From positions 7,688,001 to 7,752,000 of the forward strand of contig NZ_CP047318.1 in assembly GCF_009857135.1 (NCBI RefSeq): a DNA stretch of 64,000 nucleotides, written 5' to 3'. Shown here piece after piece: positions 47,201-53,494 of the stretch (positions within the stretch are counted from its first letter, which is position 1; each line of letters begins with the position of its first letter). The notes beneath the pieces are model-generated. The model saw only the letters and a program-made list of their open reading frames with translations. It was not told the origin of the DNA and ran no database searches. A program made the translations under genes and the position numbers. The DNA comes from Streptomyces sp. HM190. GTDB lineage: Bacteria > Actinomycetota > Actinomycetes > Streptomycetales > Streptomycetaceae.

Positions 47201-48218
47201 CGCAGTTCCGGTAGCCCTGCCCGTCGAGTCGGTGTCCCGCCGGGACCCGGCCGCCGTCGATCACGACGACGGTGAACGGCTCCTCGCGTCCCGGGACCGC
47301 GTCCGGGTCGAAGACGGGGCGCTCCTGGAACTCGGCGCCGAGCAGGTTCTCCAGTTCCGTGACCGAGGGGGCGACCATGCGTGCGGGTCCGGCGCCGTCC
47401 CGGTCGTGCCGGTGCTGGGCGTGCGGCAGCCACTTGAGCCACTCCCAGTCGGCCCGCCGCTCGTCGGACACGCACAGCGCCACCCACAGGTCGTCGGGGG
47501 AGTGGAAGGTGGCGAGCTGGGCCACCACGGCACGCGCGGCCGCCCGCGCCCGGTCCGTGTCGCCGCGGGTCAGGACCTTCGACCAGGCCCGGAGGTAGAT
47601 CGCGACGGGCTGGTCCGGAAGGGTCGAGTAGGCGCGGATGAACCGCCGGAGCGCGTGCGCGCTGAGCGGTTCGAGGTCCTCGACGGGTTTCGTCGACACG
47701 GGGTTCAGCCGTACGCCGAGCCGCTGGTCACCCACGGCGATCCGCACCTCGGCGAAGTCGTCGTCGGTGGGCCGTCGTTCCCACAGCCTGCTGGTGCGCA
47801 CCATCGACCACAGCGCGGCGGGATCGGGATGGCGCCAGGCGAGCGCCTCCTGCTGCTCCACGACGGCGCGCCGGACCTTGCGGCGTACCTGGGCCAGATA
47901 CCGCAGGTAGTCGCGGCGTTCGCCCTTCGCCCGGAGTTTGCGCTCCCCCCGGCCGCGCATCACCTGACCGACCAGCATGGCCACCATCGACAGCATCATC
48001 ATGCCCATCGCGATGTAGCTCAGCACCGAGTTCTCGCCGGGCCGCAGGAACATCACGAGCATCGACGCCGACATCATGCCCATCGGCAGGAAGGTCCAGA
48101 CGGCGGACGTGTCGGCCTGGGCCTCCGGCAGCGTCGGCGGTTCCTGCAGCGCCAGCTCGCCCTGGGGCATGTCGGGACCCCGACGGCGGGCGGGTCTGCG
48201 GAAGAGTTCAACGGACAA
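44238..48218 (-). CDS. eccC: Type VII secretion ATPase EccC (FtsK/SpoIIIE family)
   Basis: Motor ATPase of 1326 aa for the ESX translocase. Two membrane helices lie near residues 40-85. Three FtsK-type ATPase domains follow: ATPase 1 with GATGSGKS (about 482) and LFVVVDEFSELL; ATPase 2 with GGPQSGKST (about 837) and VFLVVDGWGTL; ATPase 3 with GDSETGKTN (about 1123) and LFVLVDDYDLI. The single fused chain is the EccCa+EccCb form. The TTG start at 48218 (MSVELFRRPARRRGPDMPQG) has GAAGGAG ten bases upstream; upstream codons of the open frame look non-coding. It is divergent from eccD. Confidence 0.95.
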   Translation of the reverse strand: MSVELFRRPARRRGPDMPQGELALQEPPTLPEAQADTSAVWTFLPMGMMSASMLVMFLRPGENSVLSYIAMGMMMLSMVAMLVGQVMRGRGERKLRAKGERRDYLRYLAQVRRKVRRAVVEQQEALAWRHPDPAALWSMVRTSRLWERRPTDDDFAEVRIAVGDQRLGVRLNPVSTKPVEDLEPLSAHALRRFIRAYSTLPDQPVAIYLRAWSKVLTRGDTDRARAAARAVVAQLATFHSPDDLWVALCVSDERRADWEWLKWLPHAQHRHDRDGAGPARMVAPSVTELENLLGAEFQERPVFDPDAVPGREEPFTVVVIDGGRVPAGHRLDGQGYRNCVVVDLDGALTWRPGRTTLRLDFTGAELRLVRTDRSRQEQTTALGRPDRMGPAAARALAALLAPYRLSLGVDSTEPLSSDTQLTALLGIPDLHRHDPPAYWAGRTGSAERLRVPIAVGADGAPVELDIKESAQGGMGPHGMLIGATGSGKSELLRTLVLGLALTHSSETLNFVLVDFKGGATFLGLDELPHTSAVITNLADEVALVARMQDALHGELIRRQELLRAAGNHTSALEYEKARAAGAPLEPLPSLFVVVDEFSELLAAHAEFMELFVMIGRLGRSLGVHLLLASQRLDEGRMHQLESHLSYRIGLRTFSAMESRGVLGVPDAYHLPSQPGSGYLKSGVEALTRFRAAYVSGPYRRRRGALARAQVAGQVAPWSVGWVAPRQLPESEARARAEAEAAEEAAARSLLATAVDRLSGSGPAARQVWLPPLDLPPTLDQLLPPTAPDAERGLTVPAGGAADVTRGALRVPLGIVDRPFDQRRDPLVVDLSGAGGHVAVAGGPQSGKSTLVRTLVMALALTHTPREVQFYCLDFGGGSLTGLSGLPHVGGVAAHVDGERIGRTVAAVTSLLADRERFFLEHAIDSMATYRKRRAAGEFPDEPYGDVFLVVDGWGTLRQDHLDHVTALSQIALRGLNYGVHLIVTTARWVELAAQVRDQVGTRLELKMGDPMESVIDIRRARSVPRVPGRGLTPESKLHFLAALPRLDGVQRHDDLAEGVADVVASVARHWTRPPAPPVRMLPLRLPAAELPPAEGDLRVALGVEEDGLAPAWHDFAEHPHLVVVGDSETGKTNLLRLVAKGITERYTPAEARVLVVDYRRELVEAVPQEYRLGHAVSVDQLRELADGAARALRTRMPGPDIAPSRMRSRDWWQGPTLFVLVDDYDLINAPLGRSPFEPLLDFLALGHEVGFHLVVTRSAAGAGRGLGDQVLRRMLDVNTPALLMSCPPSEGYLFGSVKPRVLVPGRALRITRRRTFQVQTGLLEQD

Positions 48219-49082
48219 CGGGACGGTGCTCCTTCGGTGGGTCCGGCGGTTCGGGCCCCGCACACCGCCGTGGTCGGTCGAAACCGGTCGCCGCACCGGG
48301 CTCCGTGCTCCCGGCCGCTCCGCCCGCCACCGGGCGGCCTCACGTCCGGGGACACGTCGCGCGAAGGCCGCGGAGGCGTGGAGTCCTCGGCGGTCGGGAA
48401 CAGGCCCACGGCGGTCGGGGAACAGGTCCACGAACCTCACCGGGGATCGTAGGCACCGCCGAGTGCGTGAAAAGTGCCCGAGCCGACGCCGAGTGCGGCC
48501 GGTGGCACTGGGGCGCCCCGGTCGGCGTCGCCGCGCGTCCTGGCCGACGGTACGGGGCCAAGTCTCCGACGAGTGCAGCCGGTGGCACCCGACGCGCTCA
48601 GGTCGGCGTCTTCGTCCGTCAAGGGCCGCTGGCTCGGCGTGCGTTCAGGCCGTCGTCTCCGCGCGTCCGGGCCGGTGGCACGGTGCTGGTCCGGGCCGGT
48701 GGCACGGGGCGTGTCCGTGCCGGTGGCACGGGGCGTGTCCGTGCCGTCGCCGTGCGGTCGACGTGTCATCGCCGTGTCGGCGGCCCCGTGCGTGACTCCA
48801 CCCCGCCCCCGTCCGCGGTCAGTTTTCCCTCACACGGGCCTGCCTACGATCCTCCGGCAGCCAGGACGCGCCCCGACCCGAGGGCCTTCGCACAGGCGTT
48901 TCCCCGACGCGCGGGACGCCGCCCTCCTGGACGCCCCGGCCCCGGACCGGGCAGTCGGACGGCGTCCGGATCCCCCTCGCCCGGGTGAGCGCGGGCACGA
49001 CGCGGATCACGACGCCACCACCGTCCGCGACCCCCAGGCCCGCCTCGGCGCGGGCCACCGAGAAGGAAGAAAGGGCACGAGC
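48219..49082. other. 864-bp divergent control region between eccC and eccD
   Basis: No open frame here looks real. It contains five copies of GCCGGTGGCAC (starting 48498, 48578, 48671, 48695, 48719), the last three in a 24-bp tandem array. It is the only large gap in the secretion locus and presumably holds both divergent promoters. No clear -35/-10 was found. Confidence 0.6.
48665..48760. repeat. 24-bp tandem repeats with a small dyad in each unit
   Basis: Units start at 48665, 48689 and 48713, with a degenerate fourth at 48737. Each holds GCCGGTGGCAC; in the third the context CGTGCCGGTGGCACG forms a 6-bp-arm dyad. Two further dispersed copies lie upstream in the context GAGTGC(G/A)GCCGGTGGCAC. 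Confidence 0.85.
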
Positions 49083-50483
49083 GTGAGCGACAACGCGGCA
49101 GCCGGCCTGTGCCGTATGAACATCCGGACCTCCGCGCGGTCCGTCGACCTCGCCGTGCCGTCGGACGTCCCGATCGCCGACCTGCTGCCCGTCGTCATCG
49201 GCTACGCCGGTGACGAGCTGGAGGAGTCCGGACTCGAACACGGCGGCTGGGTGCTCCAGCGCCTCGGCGGAGCGCCGCTGGACCTGGAGTCGACCGCCCA
49301 GTCACTCCACCTGCGCGACGGCGACACCCTCTATCTGCGGCCCCGGGTCGAGACCCTGCCCGAGGCGCACTTCGACGACGTGGTGGACGGGATGGCGGGC
49401 ACCCTGCGCGACCGCCCGCACCAGTGGTCCCCGGACGCGACCCGCCGACTGCTGCGCACCCTGCTGGTGTGCTCCGCCGCCGCTGCCCTCGTCGTCCTCG
49501 CGCTCCCCGGTCCACCGGTCGCCGTGCGGGCGGCCGTCGCCGCGGCCCTCGGCCTGCTCCTGCTGGCCGGGGCTGCGGCCGCCAGTCGTGCCATGGCCGA
49601 CAACGGGACCGCCACCGCGCTCGCCGTCATGGCGGGCCCGTGTCTGGGCGCCGCGGGCTGGCTGCTGCCGCTGCTGGGCGCGGCGGACGGTTCGGGAGAC
49701 GCCGCGACCGGCAGCCGGCTGCTGTCCGCGGCGGCCGCGTCGGCGACCGGCGCCGGCCTCGCCCTGATCCTCATCTCCGGGCCCGCCCGCCTCTTCCTGG
49801 CCTCCGCCGTGGTGGCGGTCGCCGCGTGGCTGGCCGGGCTCCTCATGGTCGCCTTCGACCTGCCGGCCCCGCACGCCGCCGCGCTCGTCGCCGTCGCCGC
49901 CGCCCTGCTCGGTGCCGGCGTGCCCGGTGTCTCCTTCTGGCTGGCGGGCCTGCGCATGCCGCCCCTGCCGACCAACGCGGAGGAACTCCAGCAGGGCATC
50001 GACCCCGAACCCGGCGAACGCCTCGTCACCCGCACGGTACGGGCCGAGGCATGGATGACGGCCCTGTACGGGGCGGTGGGCGCGGTCTGCGCCGGTGCCC
50101 TGACCGCGCTGGGCCGCGAGCACGACACCCCCGCCCGCGTCACCACCGCCGTCCTGGCGCTGCTGCTCGCCCTGCACAGCCGGGGCATCGGCAACGCCTT
50201 CCAGCGGGTCGCGGTGCTCGCTCCCGGCCTGTGGGGCGCCGCGGTGCTGATCGTGTCCCTCGCGGCCGACGCCGGCGCCGGGAAGCGGCTGCTGGCCGTC
50301 GTGTTGCTGTCCGCCCTGACGGCGGCTCTCGCCGTCCTGTGCTGGTTCCTGCCGGGCCGCCGTCTCGTGCCGCACTGGGGGAGGGCCGCGGAACTGCTGC
50401 ACTCGGCGGCGGCGATCGCCCTGCTGCCGCTGCTGCTGTGGGTGCTCGGCGTCTACGGCCGGATGCGCGGCCTGCTGGGCTGA
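49083..50483 (+). CDS. eccD: Type VII secretion membrane channel protein EccD
   Basis: Polytopic protein of 466 aa. The first 90 residues form the ubiquitin-like (YukD) domain (CRMNIRTSARSVDLAVPSDV, LDLESTAQSLHLRDGDTLYL), followed by the conserved linker with DDVVDGMAGTLRDRPHQW and about eleven membrane helices. A cytoplasmic loop (LRMPPLPTNAEELQQGIDPE) between helices is typical of EccD. The GTG start follows GGAAGAAAGG. It is first gene of the plus-strand secretion operon and 78 bp before eccB. Confidence 0.93.
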   Translation: MSDNAAAGLCRMNIRTSARSVDLAVPSDVPIADLLPVVIGYAGDELEESGLEHGGWVLQRLGGAPLDLESTAQSLHLRDGDTLYLRPRVETLPEAHFDDVVDGMAGTLRDRPHQWSPDATRRLLRTLLVCSAAAALVVLALPGPPVAVRAAVAAALGLLLLAGAAAASRAMADNGTATALAVMAGPCLGAAGWLLPLLGAADGSGDAATGSRLLSAAAASATGAGLALILISGPARLFLASAVVAVAAWLAGLLMVAFDLPAPHAAALVAVAAALLGAGVPGVSFWLAGLRMPPLPTNAEELQQGIDPEPGERLVTRTVRAEAWMTALYGAVGAVCAGALTALGREHDTPARVTTAVLALLLALHSRGIGNAFQRVAVLAPGLWGAAVLIVSLAADAGAGKRLLAVVLLSALTAALAVLCWFLPGRRLVPHWGRAAELLHSAAAIALLPLLLWVLGVYGRMRGLLG

Positions 50484-50560
50484 CCCCCGCGGCACCGCGG
50501 GCCGTGCCCCGCGGCGACGGATGACCACACAGCGACAGACGAGAAGGAAGGCAGGGGCCG

Positions 50561-52048
50561 ATGCAGTCCAAACGCGACCAGGTCGAGGCGCACGTCTTCA
50601 TGATGAGCTGCCTCACCTCCGGCATGCTGCTCGCCGACCCCGACGCCGCGGAGAGCCCGATGGGCCGAACCAGCCGCGGCGCCGCCTGGGGCCTGCTGCT
50701 GGGCGTGCTGGGCGCGGCGGGCTGCGTCCTGTTCGGGGTGCTGTCGCCCGGCGGCGACGACTCCTGGCGCAGCGCGGACGCCATGATCGTGCGCAAGGAC
50801 ACCGGAAGCCGGTTCATCTACCAGGACGGCGTCCTGCACCCGATCCGCAACTACGCCTCGGCGCGCCTGATCGGCGGATCCGACCTCGCCGTACGCATGG
50901 TGTCCGCCGCCTCCCTCGACGGCACCCCGCGCGGCGTCCCGGTCGGCATCCCGGGCGCCCCGGACGACCTGCCCCTCGCCTCGGACGTCGGCTCGGCCCC
51001 CTGGCTGGTCTGTTCCGGCGCCGGGCGGACCGAGGGGGCGAACGGCCGGGCCACCACCACGCTGGTCGTCGGCGCCGAGCCGCCGGCCGGGGACGGGCTG
51101 ACGTCCACGCAGGGCCTGCTGGTCTCCGCGGGCGGCGACAGGTTCCTCGTCTGGCACGGCCGCAGACTCGCCCTCGACACCGAACACGGCGCGGAACGCG
51201 CCCTCGGCTACGGCGACGCGACGCCCCGCGCGGTGTCCGCCGAATTCCTCAACAGCCTGCCCCTCGGCCCCCGTCTGGCCCCCCTCGACGTCCCCGGACG
51301 CGGCTCGGCGGGCCCCGCGCTGGACGGCCGCCCCACCCGCGTCGGACAGGTGTTCACCGCGCAGGTCCCCGACGGACCGCTGCGTTACTACCTGCTGACC
51401 CGGCAGGGACTGCGCCCGCTCGACGCCACGCGCGCCGCTCTCGTGCTGGGCGACCCCCGCACCCGTGAGGACGCCTACGCCGGCAAGCCGCCCCGCCCGG
51501 TGACGCTGGCCACCGACACCCTCGACGCCCATCTCGAGCGTGCCGCGAAGACAGGCGCCGACTCCGGGCCGTGGCCTTCCGGGCCGCCCCGGCTGGTGGA
51601 GCCCGACCAGGAGGAGAACCTGTGCGCGAGCGTGCGGCCGACCTCCCGCGGCCCGGTGACGAGCGTCGCGGTCGTCTCCGCCCTCGACGCCTCCCCCGCA
51701 GTCGCTCCGGACGGGGTGCAGGCCGCCTGTTCCCCGGTGGACGCCGTCGCGGTGCGCCCGGGAGCCGGTGCCGTGGTGCGCGCCCTCGGCGCGGGCGGGG
51801 GCACGCTGGGCGACACGACCTACCTGGTCACCGACAACGGAGTGAAGTACCGCCTGGTGTCCGACGCCGTCTCGGCCCTCGGTTACGGCGGTACGGAGCC
51901 GTCGGCGCTGCCCGCGCCCCTGCTGCGGATGCTCCCGACCGGCCCCGACCTGGATCCCCGCGCCGCCTCCGGCGCCACCGCCGTCCACACCACACCGCCC
52001 GGTGGCTGCCGGAACCCCGCGGGGTCCGCCGCCGGCGGGCAGCACTGA
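50561..52048 (+). CDS. eccB: Type VII secretion protein EccB
   Basis: Protein of 495 aa: a short cytoplasmic N-terminus with the family motif MQSKRDQVEAHVFMMSCLTS, one membrane helix (GAAWGLLLGVLGAAGCVLFG, about 39-60), then a large extracytoplasmic repeat-and-core domain. It shows FIYQDGVLHPIRNYASARLI, TTYLVTDNGVKYRLVSDAVS, LPAPLLRMLPTGPDLDP, and cysteines at ENLCASV, QAACSP and GGCRN that can form the stabilising disulfide. EccB caps the translocation complex. Confidence 0.95.
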   Translation: MQSKRDQVEAHVFMMSCLTSGMLLADPDAAESPMGRTSRGAAWGLLLGVLGAAGCVLFGVLSPGGDDSWRSADAMIVRKDTGSRFIYQDGVLHPIRNYASARLIGGSDLAVRMVSAASLDGTPRGVPVGIPGAPDDLPLASDVGSAPWLVCSGAGRTEGANGRATTTLVVGAEPPAGDGLTSTQGLLVSAGGDRFLVWHGRRLALDTEHGAERALGYGDATPRAVSAEFLNSLPLGPRLAPLDVPGRGSAGPALDGRPTRVGQVFTAQVPDGPLRYYLLTRQGLRPLDATRAALVLGDPRTREDAYAGKPPRPVTLATDTLDAHLERAAKTGADSGPWPSGPPRLVEPDQEENLCASVRPTSRGPVTSVAVVSALDASPAVAPDGVQAACSPVDAVAVRPGAGAVVRALGAGGGTLGDTTYLVTDNGVKYRLVSDAVSALGYGGTEPSALPAPLLRMLPTGPDLDPRAASGATAVHTTPPGGCRNPAGSAAGGQH

Positions 52049-52135
52049 CCGCGTGGCCCGCGAGCACGCCGAACAGCCCGCACGCCATCCGGACCGACCC
52101 GTGTCCGACACCACTCAGGGAAACGAGGCATTCCG

Positions 52136-52480
52136 TTGACCACACCGATCCAGCAGTCGTCCAGGTCGTCGACCCTCCTCGGCGTCAACGCGCTCAACAC
52201 CGCCCACACGGCCATCCTGCGCTGCAAGAACGACGTGGACACCACGGCGGGCGCCCTGGCCACCAGCTACAGCGCCGCGTCCGAGGACGGCGCCGAGTTC
52301 CAGCGGCTCCTCCAGCAGTGGGACCAGCAGGCCCAGATCATCCTCAACAAGCTGCAGGGCCTGATCAACCACCTGAACGTGACCCTGCAGAAGCACACCT
52401 CCACCCAGACGGCCAACACCGACATGCTGCGCTCCTCGCAGGGCGCGGCGGACTCCGTCTACAACCAGCTCACCGGCTGA
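52136..52480 (+). CDS. esxB: Esx-type helical secretion substrate, WXG motif not evident
   Basis: Protein of 114 aa with two long predicted helices and a turn near DGAEFQRLL, the layout of Esx proteins, but with no W-x-G at the turn; the Trp is in LLQQWDQQAQ. It begins with TTG (GAGGCATTCCG upstream, weak ribosome site). It is followed 32 bp later by a classic WXG100 gene, so they should form an EsxA/EsxB-like heterodimer. The symbol follows the S. coelicolor order esxB-esxA from memory and is tentative. Confidence 0.8.
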   Translation: MTTPIQQSSRSSTLLGVNALNTAHTAILRCKNDVDTTAGALATSYSAASEDGAEFQRLLQQWDQQAQIILNKLQGLINHLNVTLQKHTSTQTANTDMLRSSQGAADSVYNQLTG

Positions 52481-52512
52481 CCCCACCACCACCCACGACA
52501 CCAGGAGTTGCC

Positions 52513-52818
52513 ATGAGTGCCGACGGCGTCATCCACGTCGAGTACAACCACGTCGACCAGGGCGTGGAGGACCTGATCCAGCAGACCCGGGCCATCGAGA
52601 CCACCCTGGACAACCTGGAGGCGGAGCTGAACGAGCTGAAGACCACCTGGCAGGGCGCCGACGCCCAGGCCTACAGCACCGCCCAGACCGACTGGAACAA
52701 CGCGGTCATCGCGATGGAGCAGCTGCTGACCTCCCACGCCACCCTCCTCGGTGAGGTCTCCAACAACTACCGGCAGACGGAGAACAGCCTCGCCCAGATG
52801 TGGAGCGAACTGTCCTGA
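52513..52818 (+). CDS. esxA: WXG100 family secretion substrate
   Basis: Protein of 101 aa, the canonical size. Two helices flank the turn LKTTWQGADAQAY, which contains the W-x-G motif; the C-terminus is NYRQTENSLAQMWSELS. CAGGAG lies upstream of ATG 52513. It should be secreted by EccC as a dimer with the preceding protein. Symbol tentative (by position). Confidence 0.9.
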   Translation: MSADGVIHVEYNHVDQGVEDLIQQTRAIETTLDNLEAELNELKTTWQGADAQAYSTAQTDWNNAVIAMEQLLTSHATLLGEVSNNYRQTENSLAQMWSELS

Positions 52819-52962
52819 CCCGCGTCCCGGGCCGCACCGCCGTCTCACGCCGCCCTTGCAGCCGGGCGGCGGCGGAGCGTCCCGGGCCGCGCCCCCCGTT
52901 CCCGGGCCGCGCCCTCGGTCCGGGCCGTGCCCATGGCCGGGCCCCTTTCCCGGCCGCGCGGG

Positions 52963-53018
52963 GCCGTCCCGCGGGCACCCAGGACCAGCAGCCGTCCCGC
53001 GGGCACCCAAGACCAGCA
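52963..53018. repeat. 28-bp direct tandem duplication
   Basis: Two adjacent 28-bp copies (52963-52990 and 52991-53018, one mismatch), each containing CCGCGGGCACCC and GACCAGCA, lie just before the ribosome site of the next gene. The preceding 140 bp is dominated by repeated CCGGGCCG words. Confidence 0.85.
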
Positions 53019-53031
53019 AGGGAGATGACGC

Positions 53032-53466
53032 ATGGCAGACCTCACGCACCTCGACGCCGGCCAGCTGACCTCGTTCGCCGACCACGAACTGACCACCTTC
53101 AGCGGCGACCTCACCAAGATCCGCAACGACACGGCCGACCAGCCGCCGGTGGAGTCGCTGTTCACCCTCCACTCGGTGCTCAGCGCCACCCCCCACCGGC
53201 AGCTCGCCATCGGTCCCATGGGGGCCGCCGGCACGGTGCACGGCGACGCCCTGCGCACCAACCTGGTCGCCCTCGCCAGGAACATCGACCGGGTCTTCGT
53301 CAAGCAGAAGAAGCTCTTCCAGGACATGGACCGGGACCTCAGGGACACCGTTACCACCCTGCTCAACACCTCCGGCTCCTCGCTCCAGGCGGTGAGCGCC
53401 GACCGGTTCATCTCGTCCATGGCCGACGTCGGCCGTGACATCGGCGGCACCGCCTCCACCCTCTGA
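53032..53466 (+). CDS. Small helical protein of the type VII locus, unknown function
   Basis: Protein of 144 aa, mostly helical, without signal peptide or membrane segment. It has ADLTHLDAGQLTSFADHELT near the start and RNIDRVFVKQKKLFQDMDRD followed by LRDTVTTLLNTSGSSLQAVS near the end. The helical hairpin layout suggests an Esx-like or PE/PPE-like substrate or chaperone partner of the next, larger protein. GGGAG precedes the ATG, and 28 bp separate it from the next gene. Confidence 0.75.
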   Translation: MADLTHLDAGQLTSFADHELTTFSGDLTKIRNDTADQPPVESLFTLHSVLSATPHRQLAIGPMGAAGTVHGDALRTNLVALARNIDRVFVKQKKLFQDMDRDLRDTVTTLLNTSGSSLQAVSADRFISSMADVGRDIGGTASTL

Positions 53467-53494
53467 CCCCGTACCCACCGGAGCCCCGACCGCC

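Noticed and set aside
48665..48760. Possible replication origin or plasmid iterons
   Set aside because: No DnaA boxes or replication genes nearby; the position between divergent secretion genes favours a regulatory role.
48074..48860. Open frames across the eccC-eccD gap
   Set aside because: Repeats would encode Arg/Pro-rich peptides in every frame, with no ribosome site; treated as regulatory sequence.
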